In this document: positions 20,883-29,562 of the stretch, piece after piece
Numbering within the stretch: position 1 is the stretch's first letter
How the letters are laid out: each line of letters opens with the position of its first letter
DNA from: Aliivibrio sp. S4MY1
Lineage (GTDB): Bacteria > Pseudomonadota > Gammaproteobacteria > Enterobacterales > Vibrionaceae
DNA length: 57,467 nucleotides
NCBI RefSeq assembly: GCF_028765545.1
Contig: NZ_JARACP010000003.1
Span: 1-57,467, forward strand
Direction: 5' to 3'
Translations under genes and position numbers: made by a program
Notes under the pieces: model-generated
Databases searched by the model: none
What the model was told of the DNA's origin: nothing
What the model saw: the letters and a program-made list of their open reading frames with translations, nothing else

Positions 20883-21797
20883 TTAATAACCCTTGTCAAA
20901 ATCCACAAGATTGCTTAAAGAAAAACCATCACGCCAACGTAAGTAGTTTTCAGAGAACTGCTCAAAAACTTGTTCAGGAAAGCTAAGCGCGGCAATATGC
21001 GGTGTTATCGTAATATTCGGATGATGCCAGTAAGGGCACTCTTGCGATAAGGGTTCATTGATAAATACATCAAGAAAAGCATGAGAGAGATAATTATTTT
21101 CTAGTGCCTGTAATAATTCGAAATTATCAACAACCTCACCACGCCCAACATTAAACAGCAATGCGCCATTACAATTGCTCAATGTATTAACGTTCAATAA
21201 AGCATTGGTTTGCTCCGTATTAGGTAGAGTACTTACAATTACATTTGTTTGTTTAAACGCTTCGTTCATTTCTGAAATATGGAATACTTTTTCAAAAGGT
21301 GATTCTTTTGGTGGGATACCTGAGCTATTAATACCATGTACAACAAACCCTAATGCTTTTGCTGAATTAGCTAAATAGCAACCAATGGATCCCGTACCCA
21401 AGATCACCATCACTTTATCGATTAATGAAGAGTAGTGATGAGTTATCCACTGTTTTTGTTTCTGTTGCTCAGAATATAAAGAAAAGTGGCGAAAGTATTG
21501 AATGCAATAACCTAAAACATACTCAGAGATTTGTTGGCCAAAGATCCCTTTAACATTAGTGAGAGCGTAATCTTGTCGTAAGTCAGGCTTCATGAGAGCG
21601 TCAATACCAGCAAAGGTAGATTGAATCCACTCGACAGATTTAAATTGATTCAGTAAGTCAGGAATGAGTGGTGGATCAGCAAGAATAATTTCTGCTTTTC
21701 TAAGATTATGACAAATTTCAAGATCGGGAAGATCTGATAGCTCAAAAAGTGAGAGGTATTTCTCTTTTTCTTTTGAAATGATAAGTAATTTATTCAT
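20883..21797 (-). CDS. D-isomer-specific 2-hydroxyacid dehydrogenase
   Basis: This 304-aa NAD(P)-dependent enzyme should reduce a 2-oxoacid to a D-2-hydroxyacid (or the reverse). It has the Rossmann motif VILGTGSIGCYLA near residues 140-152, and the catalytic triad of the family: Arg in NVGRGEVVD, Glu in INEPLS and His in TPHIAA. Length and sequence are near the GhrA/glyoxylate-hydroxypyruvate reductase type, but the substrate cannot be read from sequence. The start at 21797 is preceded by AAAAGGAAGG. It is divergent from yjaG. E. coli has nfi (endonuclease V) at this place, so the gene is a local replacement. Confidence 0.85.
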   Translation of the reverse strand: MNKLLIISKEKEKYLSLFELSDLPDLEICHNLRKAEIILADPPLIPDLLNQFKSVEWIQSTFAGIDALMKPDLRQDYALTNVKGIFGQQISEYVLGYCIQYFRHFSLYSEQQKQKQWITHHYSSLIDKVMVILGTGSIGCYLANSAKALGFVVHGINSSGIPPKESPFEKVFHISEMNEAFKQTNVIVSTLPNTEQTNALLNVNTLSNCNGALLFNVGRGEVVDNFELLQALENNYLSHAFLDVFINEPLSQECPYWHHPNITITPHIAALSFPEQVFEQFSENYLRWRDGFSLSNLVDFDKGY

Positions 21798-21868
21798 AAC
21801 CTTCCTTTTGTCATTCGTGGTTATCAAGTACACTTAAAGCGTCATTTTTTTATAGTGTAGAATCGTAT

Positions 21869-22462
21869 ATGTTACGCAATCCTATCCAAGTTCGTTTAGA
21901 AAAGTTTGAACCATGGCAACAAATTACTTTTATGGCTTCTTTATGTGAGCGTATGTACCCAAATTACGTACATTACTGTGAAGCAACCGGCTTTGCTGAG
22001 CCTCAAACCTATCGCGTTATACTAGATAGTATTTGGGAATTATTGACTGTTAAAAATGCCAAGATTAATTTTGAACGTCAATTAGAAAAGCTAGAAGAAA
22101 TGATCCCTGAGTTAGATGATGACTCAATTTATCTGACTTACCCAGCCATTGATGCTTGTGTTGCGCTATCGACTTTTTTACACGGGATCTTAGATCGTGA
22201 TGTGTTAGAAGAAGCTATGTTTAAGATTAGCCAATTATCAGTAATGACTGTTGCTCAGCTAGTTGAAGCTCAAACAGGCGAAGAAGTGACAGACGAAAAT
22301 CAAAAAGACATTGATGTGATTTGTGAAGAGTGGGATGTCCAGTGGGCAATTTTCCGACCACTTCGTGAAGCAGAAGAGCGTGATATTGATTTAATTAAAG
22401 ACTTACGCCAAGAACTAAGAGACGAGAATGTAAGTAATATCGGTTTAGAGCTAGATTACTAA
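21869..22462 (+). CDS. yjaG: YjaG family (DUF416) protein
   Basis: This 197-aa soluble protein is collinear with E. coli YjaG (196 aa): starts MLRNPIQVRLEKFEPWQQITFMASLCERM, has TYPAIDACVALS in the middle and EERDIDLIKDLRQELR near the end. No biochemical function is established for DUF416. It sits between hemE and hupA as in E. coli and is followed by a strong terminator. Confidence 0.92.
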   Translation: MLRNPIQVRLEKFEPWQQITFMASLCERMYPNYVHYCEATGFAEPQTYRVILDSIWELLTVKNAKINFERQLEKLEEMIPELDDDSIYLTYPAIDACVALSTFLHGILDRDVLEEAMFKISQLSVMTVAQLVEAQTGEEVTDENQKDIDVICEEWDVQWAIFRPLREAEERDIDLIKDLRQELRDENVSNIGLELDY

Positions 22463-22477
22463 TTGTCTAACGTTACA

Positions 22478-22507
22478 AAAAAACCGATGAACAGTCATCG
22501 GTTTTTT
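22478..22507. terminator. Bidirectional terminator, yjaG / CNNM gene
   Basis: AAAAAACCGATGA / TCATCGGTTTTTT around a four-base loop. Symmetric A and T runs let it serve both converging genes. Confidence 0.92.
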
Positions 22508-22536
22508 AATTTAAAGGGGCTTGCTAACACCTTTAA

Positions 22537-23604
22537 CTATTCTTTCTCTTCTTCTACATCGGTATTATCGATAACGCCGTGCTTATTTTTCCAGTTAGTC
22601 CAACGCTGTTGAGCCAGTTGCTGCATATCCGTAGTTTTATCTGCTTCATCAATGATCTCTTCACCAACCATATATTCAAAGATATCTTCTAAAGTAAGCA
22701 GGCCTTGTACCGTGCCGTATTCATCAATCACGAGTGCTAACTGTGCTCTGTGCTTCATTAAGTGTTCAAATGCTTTAGGTAGTGTTGAAGTACTGATAAC
22801 AACTTGAATTGGGCGCATAACAGAGCCAAGAAGGCGTTTTCCTTGGCCTTTATGCATTGCTGAGAATAATTCTAAGCGATGGATAAAGCCAACAATGTTA
22901 TCACTGTCTTCACTGTAAACTAATGGACGTGAAAATGGGGTTTCTGCGCAATCTTTTATAAAGTCTTCCACCGTCATTTCAGCATTAACACGAAATAAAA
23001 CGGTTCTTGGCGTCATTACTTGGGTTACTGGTACATCTCTAATATTTAGAATATTAGTTAAGATTTTTGATTCACCTTCTGCAAATTCCCCATTCTCTTT
23101 TGCAAGAGTTGCCATCGCAGCTATTTCATCTCGTAATTTTGGCGCTTGATGTCCGCGAGCTAAGCGTTTAGTTAATTGCTCTGACGCCCAAACAACAGGG
23201 CTTAATAATAGCACCATCCAATGAAGCATTCTTGCAGCCATTGGAGCGAGTTGACGCCAGTAGGTTGCACCGATAGTTTTCGGTACAATTTCAGAAAATA
23301 ATAGGATTGCGAACGTTAAGAACGCAGAGAAAACACCTAGCCACTCACTACCAAAAACGATAGACGCTTGAGCACCAGAAGCCGCAGCACCCGCAGTATG
23401 GGCAATAGTATTTAGGGTTAAAATTGACGCTAAAGGGCGATCTACATTGTTTTTTAGTTGCGTTAATCTTTCGGCAGCAGGGTGGTTCTCTTGACGCATT
23501 TGAGCCAAATAGCTTGGACTGATACTAAGTAAAATAGCCTCAAGCACAGAACAAATGAAGGATACGCTAATAGAAATGGCAATATAGATGGATAAAATAA
23601 ACAT
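22537..23604 (-). CDS. CNNM/CBS-domain membrane protein (hemolysin/CorC-like)
   Basis: This 355-aa inner-membrane protein has an N-terminal CNNM (DUF21) domain with transmembrane segments at about residues 1-22, 60-80, 86-107 and 120-142, including the family motif FSEIVPKTIG. Two CBS domains follow (about 195-315: VTQVMTPRT, then ALVIDEYGTVQGLLTLEDI). Relatives include CorB/CorC and MpfA, which affect Mg2+ efflux. A CorC transporter-associated C-terminal domain is absent. The charged tail is EEEKE. ATG 23604 is preferred to the open upstream frame because it starts directly at the first membrane helix. Ion specificity is inferred only. Confidence 0.8.
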   Translation of the reverse strand: MFILSIYIAISISVSFICSVLEAILLSISPSYLAQMRQENHPAAERLTQLKNNVDRPLASILTLNTIAHTAGAAASGAQASIVFGSEWLGVFSAFLTFAILLFSEIVPKTIGATYWRQLAPMAARMLHWMVLLLSPVVWASEQLTKRLARGHQAPKLRDEIAAMATLAKENGEFAEGESKILTNILNIRDVPVTQVMTPRTVLFRVNAEMTVEDFIKDCAETPFSRPLVYSEDSDNIVGFIHRLELFSAMHKGQGKRLLGSVMRPIQVVISTSTLPKAFEHLMKHRAQLALVIDEYGTVQGLLTLEDIFEYMVGEEIIDEADKTTDMQQLAQQRWTNWKNKHGVIDNTDVEEEKE

Positions 23605-23823
23605 TATTAATCTCAAAAAAGTAAGCAAGCCCTTATAAAATGGGTGCTGTTCGGCCAAAAAACAATGCCTCACAAATGAAAAATAGTGATAAATTGTGAG
23701 ACGTTACTCAGTTTGTGTCTAAAGAACGCGCATTCTGTAGCAAGAAGTGTGACAAACCTTTGCCAGATGGGGGCTTTATGCATTAGAGTGAACAGAATTT
23801 CAAAAAATAGAAGGGAAACCCTA

Positions 23824-24096
23824 ATGAATAAAACCCAGTTAATTGATGCTATTGCTGAAAAAGCAGACCTATCAAAAGCACAAGCAAAAGCAGCTCTTGA
23901 AGCGACTCTAGAAGGCGTAACTGGCGCACTTAAAGATGGCGAACAGGTTCAACTTATCGGCTTTGGTACTTTTAAAGTTAACCATCGTGCAGCACGCACT
24001 GGTCGCAACCCTAAGACTGGTGACGAGATTCAAATCAAAGCGGCGAATGTTCCTGCATTTGTTGCTGGTAAAGCACTGAAAGAATCAGTGAACTAA
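23824..24096 (+). CDS. hupA: HU-alpha nucleoid protein
   Basis: HU is a histone-like dimer that bends and compacts DNA. The product is 90 aa, as in E. coli HupA. It has the N-terminal helices [20 protein letters not shown] and the DNA-binding arm [21 protein letters not shown]. The open frame runs 46 codons upstream, but only ATG 23824, behind AAGGG, gives the HU start. The 219-bp upstream region is AT-rich. It is followed at once by a terminator. Confidence 0.98.
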   Translation: MNKTQLIDAIAEKADLSKAQAKAALEATLEGVTGALKDGEQVQLIGFGTFKVNHRAARTGRNPKTGDEIQIKAANVPAFVAGKALKESVN

Positions 24097-24106
24097 GATA
24101 TACTTT

Positions 24107-24135
24107 GCCGAGTTAACCCTTAACTCGGCATTTTT
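24107..24135 (+). terminator. hupA terminator abutting the next start codon
   Basis: A perfect 10-bp stem GCCGAGTTAA / TTAACTCGGC with a three-base loop, then ATTTTT. The T-run ends exactly at the ATG of the following lipoprotein gene, so the hairpin occupies the position of that gene's Shine-Dalgarno. Confidence 0.88.
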
Positions 24136-24840
24136 ATGAAGCGCATTCTATCTACCTTACTTCTCTCAGCATTTCTTTTTGGCTGTTCATCAAGCCCATC
24201 AGATGAGCAACGCATCAAATCAGTCACCTTAACTGGTGGTCAAATCCAAGGTGATGCAACCAGTTACTATTGGTATACGCGTCGACTGCAACAGTCTCTG
24301 ACTGCGTCAGATTACGTTACTATGGGCGATTATGGTTGGTATAAAACAAGTTATCGCTGGGAAAAGAACGTATTAGTCGAAGCCGTTCGTGAAGGTGAGA
24401 TGCTAGATAATACTGACGGCCTCATTCCTTACATAATGCACGTTCGTTATAATGGTAATGGAGAGGCTGTGTATCAACGCTATCGTAAAGATAGTCGTAT
24501 ATTTCCATTAATGCCAAAACAACTTGCTCAATTTCAAGAGCAATCTCAATCTTTAGTCACAAATGTAGAAAATTTTGATAAAGAAGGCATCGCTTTATAT
24601 CAAGGTGAGTGGGACGGTGAAACATTTTACTCTTGTGATGGTAAGCAATACGATCAATTAGAATTTAATCAAATTTTGCCGAATTTTGTCGTCGTACGAT
24701 TATCTGGTCTAGATAGTTTTATTTCGTTTTTAGGTGAAGAAAAAAATCGCGATAAAAAAGTATTAAAAATGTCTGAATTATTGCTGTTAACTGATGATAG
24801 TTACTCTTGTGTAGAGCAACCTCAATTAATTGAAGAGTAA
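24136..24840 (+). CDS. YjaH-like DUF1481 lipoprotein
   Basis: This 234-aa protein has a lipoprotein signal with lipobox LFGC (Cys17), so it should be lipid-anchored in the envelope. It belongs to the DUF1481 type found beside hupA in enterics (E. coli YjaH, 231 aa). The N-terminal part has aromatic-rich GDATSYYWYTRRLQQ, and two later cysteines (YSCDG, YSCVEQ) could pair. The ATG follows directly on the hupA terminator and has no Shine-Dalgarno. Translation therefore probably depends on readthrough or an SD-independent mechanism. Function unknown. Confidence 0.82.
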   Translation: MKRILSTLLLSAFLFGCSSSPSDEQRIKSVTLTGGQIQGDATSYYWYTRRLQQSLTASDYVTMGDYGWYKTSYRWEKNVLVEAVREGEMLDNTDGLIPYIMHVRYNGNGEAVYQRYRKDSRIFPLMPKQLAQFQEQSQSLVTNVENFDKEGIALYQGEWDGETFYSCDGKQYDQLEFNQILPNFVVVRLSGLDSFISFLGEEKNRDKKVLKMSELLLLTDDSYSCVEQPQLIEE

Positions 24841-24865
24841 ATTTATTCTTTATCTATATTGATAT

Positions 24866-24894
24866 AAAAAGGCGCTGTGATAGCGCCTTTTTTG
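24866..24894. terminator. Bidirectional terminator, DUF1481 gene / purD
   Basis: AAAAAGGCGCT / AGCGCCTTTTTT with a five-base loop, symmetric between the convergent genes. Confidence 0.92.
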
Positions 24895-24927
24895 TTTTTC
24901 TGGAGCCGTTATTTGTAAGATAAGTGA

Positions 24928-26220
24928 TTACTTACCTTCTAATTCACGTGCAATGGCACGGTAACCAATATCATTGCGATGAAACATTCCATTCCAGCTT
25001 ACTTGTTTCGTTAGCTCGTACGCACGCTGCTGAGCTTCTAAGACTGTATTTCCTAATGCTGTAGCACAAAGTACGCGGCCGCCATTTGTCACAACGTCGC
25101 CAGCTTCGTTATTTGTGGTGCCTGCGTGAAAGATCTTTTGTCCTTCAACTTCGCTTGTTGGCAATGAAATAACGTCACCTTTCGCGTAGTCTGCAGGGTA
25201 ACCGCCAGCTGCAAGAACAACACCAATAGAAGCTCGAGGATCCCACTTAGATTCTGCCTCATCCAGCTTTTCGTCAATAGCCATTAGGCAAAGATCAACA
25301 AGGTCCGACTCCATACGCATCATAATAGGTTGCGTTTCAGGGTCACCAAAGCGGCAGTTATATTCGATTACTTTTGGTGTGCCATCAGTATCAATCATCA
25401 AACCTGCGTATAAGAACCCTGTGTAAGGTGCACCTTCTGCATCCATACCACGAACTGTAGGGTAGATGACTTCTTCAAGGATACGATTATGAATTTCAGG
25501 AGTAACAACGGGTGCTGGAGAATATGCTCCCATACCACCAGTATTTGGACCTGTGTCTTTGTCGCCTACGCGTTTGTGATCTTGGCTTGTTGCCATTGGT
25601 AGAACACTTGCGCCATCAACCATCACGATAAAGCTTGCTTCTTCACCTTCTAAAAATTCTTCAATAACGACACGGCTACCAGCATCACCAAAAACGTTAC
25701 CAGAAAGCATGTCTTTGATCGCATCTTCAGCTTCTTCAAGTGTCATTGCAACAATAACGCCTTTACCTGCGGCAAGACCGTCAGCTTTAACAACGATAGG
25801 AGCACCTTGTTCACGAACGTAAGCTAATGCAGGTTCAATTTCAGTGAAGTTTGCATAAGAACCCGTTGGGATATCATGACGAGCTAAGAAATCTTTGGTA
25901 AATGCTTTAGAGCCTTCTAGTTGTGCCGCTGCTTTTGTAGGGCCAAAGATAGGTAATCCTGCGTCACGGAATGCATCAACAACACCGATAACTAATGGTG
26001 CTTCAGGGCCAACGATTGTTAGCTCAATTGCTTTCTCTTTTGCAAAGGCAACAAGGGCTGTAATGTCTTCAACATCAATTGCTACGTTTTCTAGCTTTGG
26101 TTCAAGTGCTGTACCTGCATTACCTGGAGCGATAAATACCGTTTCAACGTTTGGGTTTTGTGCTGCTTTCCAGCCTAAAGCATGCTCTCTACCGCCTGCG
26201 CCGATGATCAATACGTTCAT
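24928..26220 (-). CDS. purD: Phosphoribosylamine-glycine ligase (GARS)
   Basis: PurD joins glycine to phosphoribosylamine with ATP, the second step of purine synthesis. The product is 430 aa (E. coli 429). It shows MNVLIIGAGGREHAL at the N-terminus, ATP-grasp elements (PIVVKADGLAAGKGVIVA) and the GARS signature RFGDPETQ. It lies 177 bp downstream of purH on the same strand, with a REP-like palindrome between them. The PurR box upstream of purH probably controls both. Confidence 0.98.
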   Translation of the reverse strand: MNVLIIGAGGREHALGWKAAQNPNVETVFIAPGNAGTALEPKLENVAIDVEDITALVAFAKEKAIELTIVGPEAPLVIGVVDAFRDAGLPIFGPTKAAAQLEGSKAFTKDFLARHDIPTGSYANFTEIEPALAYVREQGAPIVVKADGLAAGKGVIVAMTLEEAEDAIKDMLSGNVFGDAGSRVVIEEFLEGEEASFIVMVDGASVLPMATSQDHKRVGDKDTGPNTGGMGAYSPAPVVTPEIHNRILEEVIYPTVRGMDAEGAPYTGFLYAGLMIDTDGTPKVIEYNCRFGDPETQPIMMRMESDLVDLCLMAIDEKLDEAESKWDPRASIGVVLAAGGYPADYAKGDVISLPTSEVEGQKIFHAGTTNNEAGDVVTNGGRVLCATALGNTVLEAQQRAYELTKQVSWNGMFHRNDIGYRAIARELEGK

Positions 26221-26300
26221 GTTTTAATCCTTAATACCATTTTGTAATGGGGATAAATTATATAAATCGATGAATACAAAGTTCAGTGTGCGAGAAACTA

Positions 26301-26382
26301 TAAGAGCAATATTAAGCTTACAGAGTGCTCTTTTTTGCTCTTATAGGAGCGCAGCGTTCTAGTTTCTAGAAGCGAAGCGCTC
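26301..26382. repeat. REP-like palindromic intergenic element
   Basis: An outer stem-loop TAAGAGCA (26301-26308) / TGCTCTTA (26336-26343) is followed by a second imperfect palindrome, GAGCGCAGCGTTCTAG (26347-26362) with CTAGAAGCGAAGCGCTC (26366-26382). GC-rich tips in AT-rich DNA inside the purH-purD spacer resemble REP/BIME elements. No second copy occurs in this window, so repetition elsewhere is inference. Confidence 0.55.
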
Positions 26383-26397
26383 TCGTTACTGTCTTTC

Positions 26398-27990
26398 CTA
26401 GTGACGGAAGTGACGCATGCCAGTAAAGATCATCGCCATACCATGTTCATTGGCAGCGGCGATAACTTCATCATCACGCATAGAACCACCCGGTTGGATA
26501 ACACATTTGATACCAGCTTCTGCTGCCGCGTCGATACCGTCACGGAATGGGAAGAATGCATCTGATGCCATTACACAACCTTCAACCTGTAGACCTTCGT
26601 CAGCCGCTTTAATGCCTGCGATTTTCGCAGAGTAAACACGGCTCATTTGGCCTGCACCTACGCCGATAGTCATGTCGCCTCTCGAGTAAACGATAGCGTT
26701 AGATTTTACGTATTTTGCTACTTTCCAGCAGAACAGTGCATCTTTTAATTCTTCAGCCGTTGGTTGGCGCTTAGAAACGACTTTAAGGTCATCTTCAGAC
26801 ACCATGCCTTGGTCGCGGTCTTGAACTAACAAGCCACCGTTAACGCGTTTCACGTCAAAGCCAGTTGTCTTCGTTGTCCACTCACCACACTCAAGTAGGC
26901 GTAGGTTTTTCTTAGTCGCTACGATTTCTACTGCTTCAGCAGAAACTGATGGTGCAATGATAACTTCAACGAATTGACGCTCAGTGATAGCCGTTGCTGT
27001 TGCAGCGTCTAGCTCACGGTTGAAAGCAATGATGCCGCCAAATGCAGACGTTGGGTCTGTTTTGAATGCGCGGTCGTAAGCTTCTAGGATGTCTTCACCT
27101 AGTGCAACACCACATGGGTTAGCGTGCTTAACAATCACACATGCTGGCTCGTTGAACTCTTTCACACACTCAAGCGCTGCGTCAGTGTCAGCGATGTTGT
27201 TGTAAGACAGGGCTTTACCTTGGATTTGGCGAGCAGTAGACACTGATGCTTCTTCAGGATTGGCTTCAACGTAGAATGCAGCAGCTTGGTGGCTGTTCTC
27301 ACCGTAGCGCATGTCTTGTTTTTTCTCGAACTGTTGATTGAACGTGCGTGGGAATTTGCTCTCTTCATCACCTTCCTTGTTCTCGCCGTAACTAGGAACC
27401 ATAGTACCGAAGTAATTAGCAATCATGCCATCATAAGAAGCGGTGTGCTCGAATGCTGCGATAGCGAGGTCAAAGCGTGTTTCTAGAGTAAGAGATTTCT
27501 CGTTAGAGTCCATTTCAGCAATAACGCGCTCGTAGTCGTGTGCGTTAACAACGATGGTAACGTCGTTGTGGTTTTTCGCTGCAGAACGAACCATTGTTGG
27601 GCCGCCGATGTCGATATTCTCAACAGCGTCAGCAAGTGTACAACCTTCTTTAGCAACAGTTTCTGCAAATGGGTATAGGTTAACAACAACCATATCGATT
27701 GGGTTGATGCCATGTTGTTCCATGATGCCGTCATCTTGGCCACGACGACCAAGTACACCACCATGAACTTTAGGATGAAGAGTTTTAACGCGGCCATCCA
27801 TCATTTCTGGGAAGCCTGTGTAATCAGATACTTCAGTTACTGAGATGCCTTTTTCAGCAAGCAGGCGAGCGGTACCACCAGTAGATAGGATATCTACTCC
27901 GCGCTCAGTCAGTGCTTGAGCAAATTCTACAATACCAGTTTTATCAGATACGCTAATTAGCGCGCGACGGATCGGACGTGCGTTATTCAT
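26398..27990 (-). CDS. purH: Bifunctional AICAR transformylase / IMP cyclohydrolase
   Basis: PurH carries out the last two steps of IMP synthesis. The product is 530 aa (E. coli 529). The N-terminal cyclohydrolase domain (about 1-200) has [16 protein letters not shown] and [18 protein letters not shown]. The C-terminal transformylase domain has the Lys-His pair in [11 protein letters not shown] and the end [16 protein letters not shown]. It starts at ATG 27990 behind AAAGGAAG. It is the first gene of purHD and has a PurR-type operator about 190 bp upstream. Confidence 0.98.
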   Translation of the reverse strand: MNNARPIRRALISVSDKTGIVEFAQALTERGVDILSTGGTARLLAEKGISVTEVSDYTGFPEMMDGRVKTLHPKVHGGVLGRRGQDDGIMEQHGINPIDMVVVNLYPFAETVAKEGCTLADAVENIDIGGPTMVRSAAKNHNDVTIVVNAHDYERVIAEMDSNEKSLTLETRFDLAIAAFEHTASYDGMIANYFGTMVPSYGENKEGDEESKFPRTFNQQFEKKQDMRYGENSHQAAAFYVEANPEEASVSTARQIQGKALSYNNIADTDAALECVKEFNEPACVIVKHANPCGVALGEDILEAYDRAFKTDPTSAFGGIIAFNRELDAATATAITERQFVEVIIAPSVSAEAVEIVATKKNLRLLECGEWTTKTTGFDVKRVNGGLLVQDRDQGMVSEDDLKVVSKRQPTAEELKDALFCWKVAKYVKSNAIVYSRGDMTIGVGAGQMSRVYSAKIAGIKAADEGLQVEGCVMASDAFFPFRDGIDAAAEAGIKCVIQPGGSMRDDEVIAAANEHGMAMIFTGMRHFRH

Positions 27991-28179
27991 GACTACTTTC
28001 TTCCTTTAGAATTAAGTTAGGATTTTTGCCAAAAATGAACTTGTTCTGCTCTATTTCTTGTTTAAGGAGAAGCAGAGATTGGCCAGTTTTGGGAAACACC
28101 CTAATTGAAAAGAGTAAAGTATTAAGTGTTGTATTAACGTAATGGTGCATATTCTAACTAAACTTAAACAAAAAAGCTC

Positions 28180-28195
28180 GCGCAATCGATTGCAT
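28180..28195. promoter_or_regulatory. PurR operator for purHD
   Basis: GCGCAATCGATTGCAT is a near-perfect palindrome fitting the PurR box (ACGCAAACGTTTGCGT in E. coli; AATCGATT centre in Vibrio). It lies between the divergent purH and zntR. Repression of purHD by PurR with hypoxanthine/guanine is inferred from the family. Confidence 0.75.
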
Positions 28196-28266
28196 TCATA
28201 GAAAAAGATGTCATTTTTATTAAAAAACGATACAAATAAAGCGCATAAAGAGAGGGAAAAGACGAA

Positions 28267-28692
28267 ATGAAAATGTATTTGATTGGAGAGTTGGCAAAAC
28301 GATGTAATGTTACTAACGACACATTACGCTTTTATGAGAAAAATGGGTTACTTATACCATCAGGCAGAAGCAATAGTGGATATCGTCTTTATAATGATGA
28401 CAATCTTGCTCAAATTCGTTTTATTTTAAAAGCTAAGCAGTTGGGCTTAACGTTAGATGAAATACAAGAGCTGCTCGACATTAGATTGGAAGCAACAAAG
28501 CACAGTTGCGCTGAGGTAAAAGCGATTACTCAAACTAAACTAAATACAATAGATAAAAAGATTGAGCAACTCACTGAAATTAGAACTGCGTTAAAGCGAA
28601 TTAATGATGCTTGTTGTGGTCATGTTGACGAAGATGCCTCTCATTGCTCTATTCTTTCTGCCTTAACTGAGTTAGAAGAGAAAAAAGCATAA
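28267..28692 (+). CDS. zntR: ZntR, Zn(II)-responsive MerR-family regulator
   Basis: ZntR activates zinc-efflux genes by untwisting promoters with long spacers. The product is 141 aa. It has the MerR winged HTH (YLIGELAKRCNVTNDTLRFYEKNGLL) and a dimerisation helix. The zinc ligand set Cys81, Cys116, Cys117, His119, His126 and Cys127 lines up with E. coli ZntR (HxC..CCG...HCSIL). The target zntA is not in the window. An alternative ATG lies two codons in (28273). It is divergent from purH. Confidence 0.9.
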   Translation: MKMYLIGELAKRCNVTNDTLRFYEKNGLLIPSGRSNSGYRLYNDDNLAQIRFILKAKQLGLTLDEIQELLDIRLEATKHSCAEVKAITQTKLNTIDKKIEQLTEIRTALKRINDACCGHVDEDASHCSILSALTELEEKKA

Positions 28693-28780
28693 ATTATTGT
28701 GCCTGTTTACTCAAGATGTTGATAAAATGGTCGATAATTAGTGGAAAGAATACGAGCGACAATTAGGTGAGAGCCAATTA

Positions 28781-29089
28781 ATGGAAAAACAATACGTAAT
28801 GAAATTGCTTTCCGCTCTGAAAGTTATCGATAAAAAAATCAGTGAGCAAGGCAAGGCAGTAATGGAGCTTGATGCTCGTATTAAGCGTATTGAAGCTCAG
28901 AATGCCAAGATCGCTAAAATGATTGATGGTGTTGGTGCTCAAGGTTCGAATACCGCGGGAGCCGCAGCTGATTTAAGTGAACTTGACGAGCGTTTGAAAG
29001 GAATTGAAGAGAAAACAGCAAAAGCCGTTGAGCTTATTCGCTCAGGAGCTGGTGCTGGTGGTGGCAAGAAACGAGCTTGGCCGCCATAG
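28781..29089 (+). CDS. Small coiled-coil protein, function unknown
   Basis: This 102-aa hydrophilic protein has no signal peptide. Residues 8-48 form a heptad-patterned helix (LSALKVIDKKISEQ, ELDARIKRIEAQNAKIAKM). A Gly/Ala linker and a second helix (ELDERLKGIEEKTAKAVELI) follow, then a basic glycine-rich tail ending GGGKKRAWPP. I do not recognise a family with a known role. It has its own terminator just downstream and is 88 bp after zntR, so it may be cotranscribed with it. Confidence 0.65.
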   Translation: MEKQYVMKLLSALKVIDKKISEQGKAVMELDARIKRIEAQNAKIAKMIDGVGAQGSNTAGAAADLSELDERLKGIEEKTAKAVELIRSGAGAGGGKKRAWPP

Positions 29090-29108
29090 TAGGTAAGAGA
29101 TTTAAAAG

Positions 29109-29141
29109 CCGATATTACAGAAATGTAGTATCGGTTTTTTT
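29109..29141 (+). terminator. Terminator after the coiled-coil gene
   Basis: CCGATATTAC / GTAGTATCGG with one G-T pair, six-base loop, then TTTTTTT. Confidence 0.88.
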
Positions 29142-29185
29142 ATATCTGTTGATCAAAGAAAGAGATGAATGCAGTTATCTTAGGT

Positions 29186-29221
29186 ATAAAAAAAGCAGCG
29201 TTAATTGCTTAACACTGCTTT
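29186..29221 (-). terminator. dusB-fis operon terminator
   Basis: A stem of 13 bases per arm, AAAGCAGTGTTAA / TTAACGCTGCTTT (one mismatch/wobble), has a four-base loop and a TTTTTTTAT tail on the minus strand, just after fis. Confidence 0.9.
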
Positions 29222-29243
29222 AAATTTTCGAAATAAGGCGTGA

Positions 29244-29540
29244 CTAGTTCATGCCGTATTTTTTAAGTTTTTTACGAAGCGTACCACGGTTGATACCCAT
29301 CATGTTTGCTGCTTTAGTTTGGTTGCCGCGAGTATGCTGCATGATCATGTCTAGTAGAGGTTGCTCTACTTCAGCTAATACTAATTCATATAAGTCGTTA
29401 ACTTCTTGACCATTTAGTTGGCCTAAGTAGTTTTTCAGCGAAGCCTTAACAGAATCACGTAGTGGTTTCTGAGTAATTTGGTCTTGTGCTGTAACTGTTG
29501 TAACTGTTAATGCTTCTGAAGTCATAGATTGATCGAACAT
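29244..29540 (-). CDS. fis: Fis nucleoid protein
   Basis: Fis bends DNA, activates rRNA promoters and assists site-specific recombination in growing cells. The product is 98 aa, the E. coli length, and the C-terminal HTH ([25 protein letters not shown]) is practically identical. The frame opens 18 codons earlier inside dusB, but ATG 29540 gives the family N-terminus [13 protein letters not shown]. It lies 22 bases after dusB in the classic dusB-fis operon. Confidence 0.98.
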   Translation of the reverse strand: MFDQSMTSEALTVTTVTAQDQITQKPLRDSVKASLKNYLGQLNGQEVNDLYELVLAEVEQPLLDMIMQHTRGNQTKAANMMGINRGTLRKKLKKYGMN

Positions 29541-29562
29541 ATTCTGTTTAGCTCTTCTTTTA

